Position numbers and translations under genes: made by a program | The notes under the pieces: model-generated | The model's database searches: none | The model's input: only the letters and a program-made list of their open reading frames with translations | What the model was told of the DNA's origin: nothing | Assembly (NCBI GenBank): GCA_900321335.1 | Contig: ONVR01000296.1 | Location: 1 to 19,353 of the forward strand | Direction of reading: 5' to 3' | Length of the DNA: 19,353 nucleotides | Source: an uncultured Eubacteriales bacterium | Lineage (GTDB): Bacteria; Bacillota; Clostridia; Oscillospirales; Oscillospiraceae | Shown here: one piece after another, positions 1-6,326 of the stretch | Layout of the letters: each line of letters opens with the position of its first letter | Position numbering within the stretch: the first letter of the stretch is position 1

Positions 1-54
1 AAGCTCAAGAACCGCACCAACAAGTTCATCGTCAAGCGTCGTAATGACAAGTAA
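1..54 (+). CDS. rplB: 50S ribosomal protein L2, 3' end only
   Basis: Only the last 17 codons and the TAA stop lie in the window. The tail reads KLKNRTNKFIVKRRNDK, the basic C-terminus typical of L2 in Firmicutes. L2 sits near the peptidyl-transferase centre of the large subunit. The identification rests on this tail and on its place directly before rpsS, which is the universal S10-operon order. The gene is cut by the window edge, not broken. Confidence 0.9.
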   Translation, partial: KLKNRTNKFIVKRRNDK

Positions 55-75
55 TCAAAGGAGGTCAAACGTAAT

Positions 76-348
76 ATGAGCAGAAGTATTAAGAAAGGCC
101 CCTTTGTTGCACCCGAGCTTCTCAAGAGGGTAGAGGCCATGAATGAGGCGGGCGAGAAGAAGGTCCTCAAGACCTGGTCCCGCGCATCCACGATTTTCCC
201 CGCTTTCGTAGGACATACGATCGCGGTGCACGACGGCCGCCGTCACGTTCCCGTGTACATCACCGAGGATATGGTCGGCCATAAGCTGGGCGAGTTCGCA
301 CCCACCAGAACGTTCAAGGGCCACGGCGGTGGCAAGACCGGTAAGTAA
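76..348 (+). CDS. rpsS: 30S ribosomal protein S19
   Basis: This 90-residue protein has the full family length. It opens MSRSIKKGPFVAPELLKRV and carries the conserved TWSRASTIFPAFVGHTIAVHDG segment in its middle, where S19 binds the 16S rRNA head with S13. The start is supported by an AAGGAGGT ribosome-binding site at about 58-65. It is the second S10-operon gene here, between rplB and rplV, and its stop region overlaps the rplV ribosome-binding site. Confidence 0.98.
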   Translation: MSRSIKKGPFVAPELLKRVEAMNEAGEKKVLKTWSRASTIFPAFVGHTIAVHDGRRHVPVYITEDMVGHKLGEFAPTRTFKGHGGGKTGK

Positions 349-364
349 GGAGGCAGACGAAAAC

Positions 365-700
365 ATGGAAGCAAGAGCAGAACTGAAATATGCCAGAATC
401 TCTCCGCGGAAGGTCAAGATCGTCTGCGACCTGATCAGAGGAAAAGACACCAAGACCGCCATGGCGATTCTCATGCAGACGCCGAAGGCCGCCTCCGAGC
501 TGATGATCAAGCTCCTCAAGAGCGCCTGCGCCAACGCTGAGAACAATCACAACATGGACCCTGAGAAGCTCTATGTAAGCGCTACCTACGCCAATCCCGG
601 CCCCATCATCAAGAGATTTATGCCGAGAGCGCAGGGCAGAGCCTACAGAATCAACAAGAGAACCTCTCACATCACCATCGTTGTGAGCGAGAAAGACTAA
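365..700 (+). CDS. rplV: 50S ribosomal protein L22
   Basis: This 111-residue protein begins MEARAELKYARISPRKV, the normal L22 N-terminus. The conserved C-terminal part holds PRAQGRAYRINKRTSHI, where the family's beta-hairpin lines the exit tunnel. A longer in-frame start at 329 was rejected because it overlaps rpsS and adds nothing conserved, while a TAAGGAGG site lies about 12 bases before the ATG at 365. L22 helps assemble domain I of 23S rRNA and forms part of the nascent-chain tunnel. Confidence 0.97.
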   Translation: MEARAELKYARISPRKVKIVCDLIRGKDTKTAMAILMQTPKAASELMIKLLKSACANAENNHNMDPEKLYVSATYANPGPIIKRFMPRAQGRAYRINKRTSHITIVVSEKD

Positions 701-711
701 GGGGGTGCCTT

Positions 712-1527
712 ATGGGACAGAAAGTTAATCCGCACGGCCTTCGCGTCGGCGTAATCAAAGACTGGGATTCTCGCTGGTATGCCCGTGAAGACAAGGTGGG
801 CGACCTGATTGTCGAGGATTACAACATCCGCAAATACCTCAAGGCTATGCTGTACGCGGCCAGCATCTCCAAGATCGAGATCGAGCGCGACAGCGCCAAG
901 ACCAGAATTTTCATTCACTGTGCCCGTCCCGGCGTCGTGATCGGCAAGGGCGGCGCTGAGATCGAGCGGATCCGCGCCGACCTGGAGAAGAAGTTCGGCA
1001 AGCCCGTTGCTCTTTCCATCGTTGAGGTGAAGAACCCCGATATCTCCGCACAGCTGGTTGCCGAGGGCATCGCTGCCAAGCTGGAAAAGAGAATCGGCTA
1101 TCGCCGCGCCATGAAGAACGCCATCTCCAGAGCCATGCGCCTGGGCGTCCGCGGCATCAAGGTCAGATGCGCCGGCCGTCTCGGCGGCGCCGAGATCGCG
1201 CGCTCTGAGACGTACCACGAGGGCACCATTCCTCTGCAGACTCTCCGGGCCGACATCGAGTACGGCTTTGCTGAGGCCGCTACGACCTATGGCCGCATCG
1301 GCGTAAAGGTGTGGATCTACAAGGGCGAGATCCTCAATCAGACCCTGCGCACCACACCGAGAACCATGGACACCAACCGTCCGCCGAGAGAGCGCCGCAA
1401 CAACGACCGCAGAGGCGGTGGTCGCGGCAATCGTCAGGGCGGCTACAACCGTCAGGACCGTCAGGGCGGCTATAACCGCCAGGACCGTCAGGGCGGTCAG
1501 GCACCCAGAGAAGGAGGCGCTCGCTAA
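712..1527 (+). CDS. rpsC: 30S ribosomal protein S3 with RG-rich C-terminal tail
   Basis: The first 215 or so residues are a complete S3. It starts MGQKVNPHGLRVGVIKDW, has a KH-type RNA-binding domain with GKGG at residues 78-81, and then the C-terminal S3 domain ending near EILNQTLRT. S3 sits at the mRNA entry channel and contributes to ribosomal helicase activity. At 271 residues it is longer than the usual 210-230. The surplus is a low-complexity Arg/Gly/Asn/Gln tail from about residue 218, with two 9-residue units GGYNRQDRQ (residues 243-251 and 252-260). The stop overlaps the rplP start by one base, which suggests translational coupling. Confidence 0.98.
   Translation: MGQKVNPHGLRVGVIKDWDSRWYAREDKVGDLIVEDYNIRKYLKAMLYAASISKIEIERDSAKTRIFIHCARPGVVIGKGGAEIERIRADLEKKFGKPVALSIVEVKNPDISAQLVAEGIAAKLEKRIGYRRAMKNAISRAMRLGVRGIKVRCAGRLGGAEIARSETYHEGTIPLQTLRADIEYGFAEAATTYGRIGVKVWIYKGEILNQTLRTTPRTMDTNRPPRERRNNDRRGGGRGNRQGGYNRQDRQGGYNRQDRQGGQAPREGGAR
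1438..1497 (+). repeat. 27-base tandem repeat in rpsC tail
   Basis: Two tandem 27-base units (1438-1464 and 1465-1491) encode GGYNRQDRQ twice, followed by a partial third unit GG(Q). The units differ only at synonymous third positions (TAC/TAT and CGT/CGC). This points either to a duplication older than recent polymerase slippage or to selection for the peptide. The product would be an unstructured, positively charged RG-type tail. Confidence 0.9.
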
Positions 1528-1952
1528 TGCTTTTACCCAAGAGAGTTAAGTACCGCAGAGTTCAGAGAGGCCGCATGACCGGCAAGGCTACCCGCGGTAC
1601 GGAAGTGAATTACGGTGAGTATGGTCTGCAGGCTGTCGAGCCCGCGTGGATCACCTCAAACCAGATCGAGGCCGCCCGTGTCGCCATGACCCGTTACACC
1701 AAGCGCGGCGGTAAGGTTTGGATCAAGATTTTCCCCGATAAGCCGGTTACACAGAAGCCCGCCGAGACCCGTATGGGTTCCGGTAAAGGTTCACCGGAGT
1801 ACTGGGTCGCAGTCGTAAAGCCGGGCAGGGTCATGTTTGAGATCGCCGGCGTACCGGAAGAGACAGCCCGTGAGGCGCTTCGTCTTGCCAGCCACAAGCT
1901 GCCCTGCAAGACGAAGTTTGTCAAGCGTGAGACCGAGACAGGTGGTGTGTAA
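1527..1952 (+). CDS. rplP: 50S ribosomal protein L16
   Basis: This is a 141-residue L16 of normal length, opening MLLPKRVKYRRVQRGRM. The conserved MGSGKGSPEYWVAVVKPG block lies in the middle. L16 binds near the A site of the large subunit and the 5S/23S junction and is a late-assembly protein. The ATG shares its A with the last base of the rpsC stop (TAATG), so translation is probably coupled to S3. Confidence 0.98.
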   Translation: MLLPKRVKYRRVQRGRMTGKATRGTEVNYGEYGLQAVEPAWITSNQIEAARVAMTRYTKRGGKVWIKIFPDKPVTQKPAETRMGSGKGSPEYWVAVVKPGRVMFEIAGVPEETAREALRLASHKLPCKTKFVKRETETGGV

Positions 1953-1953
1953 G

Positions 1954-2148
1954 ATGAAGGCAAACGAGGTTAGAAAAATGAGCCCCTCCGAGCTGGAGGA
2001 AAAGCTGGTTGACCTGAAGAAGGATCTGTTCACCCTGCGTATGCAGCATGCGACAAACCAGCTGGATAACCCTGTTAAGATATCCCTGGTGAAGAAGGAT
2101 ATCGCCCGAGTCAAGACGATTCTTCGTGAAAAGCAGCTCGAGCAGTGA
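1954..2148 (+). CDS. rpmC: 50S ribosomal protein L29
   Basis: This 64-residue alpha-helical protein starts MKANEVRKMSPSELEEKL and contains LKKDLFTLRMQHATNQL, the L29 signature region. L29 lies at the tunnel exit next to L23. The start at 1954 comes one base after the rplP stop. A longer in-frame reading from 1837 lies entirely inside rplP and was rejected. It is placed between rplP and rpsQ as in nearly all bacteria. Confidence 0.97.
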   Translation: MKANEVRKMSPSELEEKLVDLKKDLFTLRMQHATNQLDNPVKISLVKKDIARVKTILREKQLEQ

Positions 2149-2161
2149 GGAGGTAAGCTAA

Positions 2162-2425
2162 ATGAGTGAAGTAAGAACATCTTCCAGAAAGACAAGGGTC
2201 GGCAAGGTGGTTTCCGACAAGATGGATAAGACCATCGTTGTCGCCGTCGAGGACCGTGTAGCTCACCCCCTTTACAAGAAGATCATCAAAAGAACATATA
2301 AGCTGAAAGCACACGACGAGAACAACGAGTGCGGCATCGGTGACCGCGTAAGAGTCATGGAGACCCGCCCCCTGTCCAAGGACAAGAGATGGAGACTCGT
2401 TGAGATCATCGAGAAGGCGAAGTAA
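2162..2425 (+). CDS. rpsQ: 30S ribosomal protein S17
   Basis: This 87-residue OB-fold protein is the normal size. GKVVSDKMDKTIVVAVEDR near the N-terminus is the family core, and VRVMETRPLSKDKRWRLVEI closes it. S17 is a primary binder of the 16S 5' domain. An AGGAGG site at 2148-2153 overlaps the end of rpmC. The first ten residues (MSEVRTSSRK) are a short variable extension before the conserved core. Confidence 0.97.
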   Translation: MSEVRTSSRKTRVGKVVSDKMDKTIVVAVEDRVAHPLYKKIIKRTYKLKAHDENNECGIGDRVRVMETRPLSKDKRWRLVEIIEKAK

Positions 2426-2437
2426 GGAGGCGTCGGA

Positions 2438-2806
2438 ATGATACAGCAGGAAACTTATCTGAAGGTTGCCGACAACACAGGCGCCAAAGAAATCAAGTGC
2501 ATCCGTGTAATGGGCGGCTCCAAGAGAAAGTACGGCAACATCGGCGACGTAGTCGTGGCCTCCGTCCGGAAGGCTGCTCCCGGCGGTACGGTCAAGAAGG
2601 GTGACGTCGTAAAGGCGGTCATCGTTCGCTCCGTCCGCGGCGTGCGCAGAAACGACGGAACCTACGTGCGTTTTGACGAGAACGCAGCTGTCATCATCAA
2701 GGATGACAAGACCCCCCGCGGAACTCGTATCTTTGGCCCCGTAGCCAGAGAGCTCAGAGAGAAAGAATTTATGAAGATTCTCTCCCTGGCTCCCGAAGTA
2801 ATTTAA
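2438..2806 (+). CDS. rplN: 50S ribosomal protein L14
   Basis: This 122-residue protein is exactly family length. It begins MIQQETYLKVADNTGAKEI, the highly conserved L14 N-terminus, and ends FMKILSLAPEVI. L14 lies at the subunit interface, forms bridges with 16S helix 14 and is contacted by assembly and silencing factors. A TAAGGAGG site overlaps the rpsQ stop and supports the start. It follows the standard order rpsQ-rplN-rplX. Confidence 0.98.
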   Translation: MIQQETYLKVADNTGAKEIKCIRVMGGSKRKYGNIGDVVVASVRKAAPGGTVKKGDVVKAVIVRSVRGVRRNDGTYVRFDENAAVIIKDDKTPRGTRIFGPVARELREKEFMKILSLAPEVI

Positions 2807-2819
2807 GGAGGGGCGCACA

Positions 2820-3149
2820 ATGAATATAAGAAAAGACGATACTGTTATTGTTATCTCCGGTAAGGACAAGGGCAAGAAGGGCAAGGTCCTGGTCGCCAAT
2901 CCCAAGGACGGCAAGATCGTCGTCGAGGGTGTCAGCGTAGCCAAGCGCCACCAGAAAGCCCGCCGTCAGGATGAGGAGAGCGCCATCGTCAAGGTGGAGA
3001 CCCCCATCTACGCCAGCAAGGTTCAGGTTGTCTGCCCCAAGTGCGGCAAGGCGACCCGGGTCGGCCACAAGATCGCGCCTGTGACCATCTCCGGCAAGGA
3101 GAAGAACAAGAGCGTCCGCATCTGCAAAAAGTGCGGCGCAGAGCTGTAA
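2820..3149 (+). CDS. rplX: 50S ribosomal protein L24, zinc-ribbon form
   Basis: This 109-residue protein has an N-terminal KOW domain (VIVISGKDKGKKGKVL, residues 9-24) that starts 50S assembly on the 5' part of 23S rRNA. Its C-terminal part has two CxxC pairs (C72/C75 in CPKCGK and C102/C105 in CKKCGAEL) able to form a zinc ribbon. Many Firmicute L24 proteins lack these cysteines, so this is the metal-binding form. The start is preceded by AAGGAGGGG. Confidence 0.97.
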   Translation: MNIRKDDTVIVISGKDKGKKGKVLVANPKDGKIVVEGVSVAKRHQKARRQDEESAIVKVETPIYASKVQVVCPKCGKATRVGHKIAPVTISGKEKNKSVRICKKCGAEL

Positions 3150-3167
3150 GAGGGAGGACACACTGTT

Positions 3168-3710
3168 ATGCCTAGACTTAAAACCATGTATCAGGAGGAA
3201 GTCGCTCCCGCTCTTATGAAAAAGTTCGGCTACAAGAGCGTTATGCAGATCCCCAAGCTGGACAAGATCGTGATCAACGTGGGCTGCGGCGACGCCCGTG
3301 ACAACGTCAAGGCCATCGAGGCCGTTGTCAAAGATATCACCACCATCACCGGCCAGAAGGCCGTGATCACCAAGGCCAGAAAGTCCGTCGCCAACTTCCG
3401 TCTCCGTGAGGGGATGCCTGTCGGCGTGAAGGTCACTCTTCGCAGAGATAAGATGTGGGAGTTCCTGGACCGTTTCTTCAACGTGGCTCTGCCCCGTGTC
3501 CGTGACTTCCGCGGCATCAGCGCCAACTCCTTCGACGGCCGCGGCAACTACGCCGTGGGTATCAAGGAGCAGCTGATCTTCCCCGAGATCGAGTACGACA
3601 AGATCGAAAAGATCCGCGGCATGGACATCGTGATCTGCACCACCGCGCAGACGGACGAGGAAGCCCGTGAGCTTCTGACGCTGCTGGGCGCACCGTTCAT
3701 TCAGGCGTAA
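3168..3710 (+). CDS. rplE: 50S ribosomal protein L5
   Basis: This 180-residue protein is the typical size. It has IPKLDKIVINVGCGDARDN near the N-terminus, the ITGQKAVITKARKSVANF block and VGIKEQLIFPEI further on. L5 binds 5S rRNA with L18 and contacts the P-site tRNA. In E. coli the S8 repressor site lies just before this gene. The junction here (3150-3167) is only 18 bases and shows no such structure, which fits the idea that any S8 control has moved to the rpsH leader. Confidence 0.98.
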   Translation: MPRLKTMYQEEVAPALMKKFGYKSVMQIPKLDKIVINVGCGDARDNVKAIEAVVKDITTITGQKAVITKARKSVANFRLREGMPVGVKVTLRRDKMWEFLDRFFNVALPRVRDFRGISANSFDGRGNYAVGIKEQLIFPEIEYDKIEKIRGMDIVICTTAQTDEEARELLTLLGAPFIQA

Positions 3711-3724
3711 GGAGGAGACAAGAC

Positions 3725-3910
3725 ATGGCCAAGAAATCTATGATACTCAAGCAGCAGAGAGAGGCTAAGTACTCCACTCGCGCTTACAACCGCTGCAAGA
3801 TCTGCGGCAGACCCCACGCTTATCTGAGAAATTACGGCGTTTGCCGTATCTGCTTCAGAGAGCTTGCCTACAAAGGCGAGATCCCCGGCGTAAAGAAGGC
3901 TTCCTGGTAA
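3725..3910 (+). CDS. rpsZ: 30S ribosomal protein S14, zinc-binding type Z
   Basis: This 61-residue protein is the short S14 form with four zinc ligands, C24, C27, C40 and C43 (CKIC...CRIC), and the standard ending PGVKKASW. S14 joins the small-subunit head late in assembly. The start ATG follows GGAGGAGACAAGAC. It is the last gene before the operon's only long gap. Confidence 0.98.
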   Translation: MAKKSMILKQQREAKYSTRAYNRCKICGRPHAYLRNYGVCRICFRELAYKGEIPGVKKASW

Positions 3911-3919
3911 ACAGATGCC

Positions 3920-3937
3920 CGCCGGAGATCTCCGGCG
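3920..3937. repeat. Perfect 18-base palindrome after rpsZ
   Basis: The palindrome CGCCGGAGATCTCCGGCG starts 10 bases after the rpsZ stop. As RNA it folds to a 7-bp GC-rich hairpin with a GATC tetraloop. No U-tract follows on either strand (the downstream + strand is A-rich), so it is not a standard intrinsic terminator. It could protect the upstream mRNA 3' end from exonucleases or cause pausing. Confidence 0.7.
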
Positions 3938-3974
3938 AAAACTGAAAAAAGTAGACTGAAACGTAAAGTTTTGG

Positions 3975-4003
3975 TTTACAAAGCCAGTGAGTTGTGATAT
4001 GAT
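3975..4003 (+). promoter_or_regulatory. Extended -10 promoter inside the spc operon
   Basis: The -35 box TTTACA (3975-3980) and -10 box TATGAT (3998-4003) are separated by exactly 17 bases, with a TGA extended -10 triplet at 3995-3997. Transcription would begin near 4010. This is a strong-looking sigma-A type promoter in an otherwise tightly packed operon. It would give rpsH and downstream genes their own supply of transcript headed by a structured leader. Confidence 0.75.
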
Positions 4004-4006
4004 ATC

Positions 4007-4242
4007 AAATAGCTTTGCGCGGCCCGTCTAGGCATTTTTTGCCGAGACGGGCAGTGTGGGCTATTTACACGCTTCCGCGTGTGTCACAGAATTCGGTTTG
4101 AACGCCGGCCCAACCCAACCGGCGATCAAATAAAGGGATGGCGAAAGGTCATTGGTAATTGGCGGGAATCTGAACCGCCGGAGAATTAGCATTGATACCT
4201 CGCCACGAAAACAGGTGAGAGCCTGTAACTCTAATAAGGAGG
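4007..4242 (+). promoter_or_regulatory. Structured rpsH leader RNA, candidate S8 autoregulatory element
   Basis: This fills the gene-free stretch before rpsH. Helices found by eye: P1 4007-4013/4060-4066, enclosing GCGC/GTGT, an 8-bp stem 4022-4029/4045-4052 and GGC/GCC 4031-4033/4041-4043; P2 4067-4072/4077-4082 with a TTCC loop; P3 4097-4101/4126-4130 plus 4103-4108/4119-4124 with a 10-base CCCAACCCAA loop; P4, a long hairpin 4139-4205; P6 4211-4215/4222-4226. The rpsH ribosome-binding site AAGGAGG (4236-4242) follows P6. P4 has an AA bulge (4144-4145), AGGT/ACCT pairing (4146-4149/4197-4200), a bulged AT (4195-4196) and then C4150-G4194. This resembles the S8-binding core of 16S helix 21. 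The S8 link is inference. No coding potential or known riboswitch motif was seen. Confidence 0.65.
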
Positions 4243-4253
4243 AAAAAGTATCC

Positions 4254-4649
4254 ATGCAAATCACAGATCCCATTGCTGATATGCTGACACGAATCAGAAA
4301 TGCCGGCTCAGCAAAGCATCCCACCGTTGACGTTCCCGCGTCAAAGATGAAGAAATCCATTGCCGAGATCTTGCTTGATGAAGGTTACATCAAGAACTTC
4401 CAGATCATCGACGACGGTCTTCAGGGCGTGATCCGTATCACCCTGAAGTACAACGGCAACGACACGGCTATCGCCGGCCTGCGCCGCGTATCCAAACCCG
4501 GCCTGCGCATTTATGCAGGTGCAGACGAGCTCCCCAAGGTCCTCAGAGGACTGGGCATTGCGATTATTTCAACATCCAAGGGCGTTATGACCGACAAGAA
4601 AGCCAGAGCGGCGCACGTCGGTGGAGAGGTCCTTGCTTTTGTGTGGTAA
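4254..4649 (+). CDS. rpsH: 30S ribosomal protein S8
   Basis: This 131-residue protein is the family's usual length. It starts MQITDPIADMLTRIRNA and ends with the S8 signature STSKGVMTDKKA followed by GGEVLAFVW. S8 binds 16S helix 21 and, in E. coli, represses the spc operon by binding a helix-21 mimic in the mRNA. The ATG at 4254 has AAGGAGG 11 bases upstream. An in-frame TTG at 4152 would add 34 residues from the leader and is rejected. It is the first gene after the internal promoter and structured leader, the expected place for an autoregulated gene. Confidence 0.98.
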   Translation: MQITDPIADMLTRIRNAGSAKHPTVDVPASKMKKSIAEILLDEGYIKNFQIIDDGLQGVIRITLKYNGNDTAIAGLRRVSKPGLRIYAGADELPKVLRGLGIAIISTSKGVMTDKKARAAHVGGEVLAFVW

Positions 4650-4664
4650 GGGGGAAGTTGAATT

Positions 4665-5201
4665 ATGTCACGAATCGGTAGAACTCCCATTGCCATTCCC
4701 GCCGGTGTTGAGGTCAAGATCGACGGCAGAAATGTTGAAGTGAAAGGCAGCAAGGGAACGCTCACAAGAACCCTGAACCAGGGCATTACCGCCGAGGTTG
4801 AGGGCAGCGAGATCATCGTTAAGCGCGAAAATGAAAATAAGGAGACACGTGCGCTCCACGGACTGAACCGTACGCTGGTGGCGAACATGGTCAAGGGCGT
4901 CACCGAGGGTTACAGCAAGACCCTCGAGGTTAACGGCGTAGGTTACAGAGCTGCAAAAGAGGGGAACAAGCTGGTCCTCAACATTGGCTTTTCTCACCAG
5001 GTTTTCGTCGAGGAGACTGACTCCATCAAGATCGACGTACCCAACCCCAATACCATTGTCATCAACGGTATCGACAAGCAGGAGGTTGGCCAGTTTGCAG
5101 CGGACGTAAGAAACAAGAGAAGACCTGAGCCTTACAAGGGCAAGGGTATCAAGTATGCCGACGAGGTTATTCGCCGCAAAGAAGGCAAGACAGGTAAGTA
5201 A
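4665..5201 (+). CDS. rplF: 50S ribosomal protein L6
   Basis: This 178-residue protein has the normal length and the duplicated L6 fold. It starts MSRIGRTPIAIPAGVEV, and the C-terminal half carries RRPEPYKGKGIKYADEVI, the rRNA-binding signature. L6 lies at the base of the stalk near the sarcin-ricin loop. It begins 15 bases after rpsH with a GGGGGAAG ribosome-binding site, somewhat weaker than its neighbours. Confidence 0.98.
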   Translation: MSRIGRTPIAIPAGVEVKIDGRNVEVKGSKGTLTRTLNQGITAEVEGSEIIVKRENENKETRALHGLNRTLVANMVKGVTEGYSKTLEVNGVGYRAAKEGNKLVLNIGFSHQVFVEETDSIKIDVPNPNTIVINGIDKQEVGQFAADVRNKRRPEPYKGKGIKYADEVIRRKEGKTGK

Positions 5202-5216
5202 GGGAGGTGTGCCTAA

Positions 5217-5576
5217 ATGATTAACAGACCCAATACCAGAGCGCAGCGTTTGAAGAGACATAAGAGAGTCAGAGCGAAGGTATCCGGCACACCGGAACGT
5301 CCCAGACTCAACGTCTTCCGCAGCGAGAAGAACATTTACGCGCAGGTCATCGACGACGTCAACGGCGTGACCCTGTGCTCCGCCTCTTCTGTTGAGAAGG
5401 GCTTCGAGGGCTCCGGCGCCAACAAAGAGGGCGCCAGAAAAGTCGGTCTGGCTGTCGCAGAGCGCGCCAAGGCCAAGGGCATCAGCGAGGTCGTTTTTGA
5501 CCGTGGCGGCTACGTTTACCACGGCCGTGTACAGGAGCTGGCAGAAGGCGCCCGTGAGGGCGGCCTGGAATTCTAA
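5217..5576 (+). CDS. rplR: 50S ribosomal protein L18
   Basis: This 119-residue protein has a basic N-terminal tail (RAQRLKRHKRVRAKVSGT) and the conserved RPRLNVFRSEKNIYAQVIDD block and FDRGGYVYHGRV. L18 is a 5S rRNA binder and, with L5, forms the central protuberance. GGGAGGTG precedes the start and the gene follows rplF after 15 bases. Confidence 0.98.
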   Translation: MINRPNTRAQRLKRHKRVRAKVSGTPERPRLNVFRSEKNIYAQVIDDVNGVTLCSASSVEKGFEGSGANKEGARKVGLAVAERAKAKGISEVVFDRGGYVYHGRVQELAEGAREGGLEF

Positions 5577-5594
5577 ACGGGAGGAGGAAACGCA

Positions 5595-6119
5595 ATGGCT
5601 TACAGCAATAATAGAAAAGACAACAAAAGAGAAGAAGCGCAGTCCGAGTATATCGAGAAAGTCGTTTACCTGAATCGTGTTTCCAAAACCGTTAAGGGCG
5701 GCCGGATCTATAAGTTCGCGGCGCTTGTCGTTATCGGCGACGGTAAGGGCAAGGTCGGTTACGGCCTCGGCAAGGCAGGCGAGGTATCCGAGGCGATCCG
5801 CAAGGGTATCGAGGATGCCAAGAAGAATCTTTCGACAGTTACCCTCATGGGAACCACCATTCCCCACGAGGTTATCGGTGAGTTCGGCGCCGGCAGAGTT
5901 CTGCTCAAGCCCGCTCCCGCAGGTACCGGCGTGATCGCCGGCGGCGCTGTTCGTGCCGTAGTTGAGGCTGCCGGTATCACGGATATCAGAACCAAGTGCC
6001 TGCGCTCCAACAACCCTGCCAATGTTGTGGCGGCGACCATGGTCGGCCTCAAGAGCCTGCGCAATGCAGAGCAGGTGGCCAAGGTCCGCGGCAAGACGGC
6101 GGAAGAAGTCAAGGGCTAA
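5595..6119 (+). CDS. rpsE: 30S ribosomal protein S5
   Basis: This 174-residue protein has a variable N-terminal stretch, then the S5 double-stranded-RNA-binding fold (KVVYLNRVSKTVKGGRIYKF) and a C-terminal domain with VLLKPAPAGTGVIAGGAVRA. S5 takes part in decoding fidelity and in the mRNA entry channel with S3 and S4. It starts after GGGAGGAGG, 19 bases beyond rplR. The low-complexity opening MAYSNNRKDNKREEAQSEYI is normal for clostridia. Confidence 0.98.
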   Translation: MAYSNNRKDNKREEAQSEYIEKVVYLNRVSKTVKGGRIYKFAALVVIGDGKGKVGYGLGKAGEVSEAIRKGIEDAKKNLSTVTLMGTTIPHEVIGEFGAGRVLLKPAPAGTGVIAGGAVRAVVEAAGITDIRTKCLRSNNPANVVAATMVGLKSLRNAEQVAKVRGKTAEEVKG

Positions 6120-6132
6120 GGGGGATTGACAG

Positions 6133-6312
6133 ATGGCGAATCTCAGAATTAAGCTCGTCAAGAGCCTGAACGGCAGATTGGATAAACACATTGCCACTGC
6201 CAAATCTTTGGGGCTGAAGAAGATCGGCAACGAGACCGTACAGCCCGACAACCCGCAGACCAGAGGCAAGATCGCACAGATCAGCTATCTGATCTCTGTA
6301 ACCGAAGAGTAA
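6133..6312 (+). CDS. rpmD: 50S ribosomal protein L30
   Basis: This 59-residue protein starts MANLRIKLVKSLNGRLDKH and ends GKIAQISYLISVTEE. Its length and the LGLKKIGNETVQPDNPQTRG middle match L30. It binds 23S rRNA on the solvent side. It begins 14 bases after rpsE and ends 15 bases before rplO, the fixed rpsE-rpmD-rplO order. AGGGGGATT is the likely ribosome-binding site. Confidence 0.96.
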   Translation: MANLRIKLVKSLNGRLDKHIATAKSLGLKKIGNETVQPDNPQTRGKIAQISYLISVTEE

Positions 6313-6326
6313 GGAGGCACGGGATT

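Noticed and set aside
3920..3937. Intrinsic terminator after rpsZ
   Set aside because: The hairpin is strong but no U-tract follows on either strand.
4085..4130. tRNA-like T-arm (TTCGGTTTGAACGCCGG) in the leader
   Set aside because: No acceptor stem, anticodon arm or D-arm can be built around it. The same bases make a better 11-bp hairpin.
4152..4253. N-terminal extension of S8 from an in-frame TTG
   Set aside because: S8 proteins begin at MQITDPIADM, the AAGGAGG site fits the ATG at 4254, and the extra bases form the structured leader.
4007..4253. Known riboswitch or T-box in the rpsH leader
   Set aside because: No conserved core of TPP, SAM, cobalamin, FMN, glycine or T-box RNAs was seen by eye. 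A covariance search was not possible here.
4668..6269. 533-residue reading frame on the - strand across rplF-rpmD
   Set aside because: It lies opposite five conserved ribosomal genes; an antisense shadow of GC-rich codon use.
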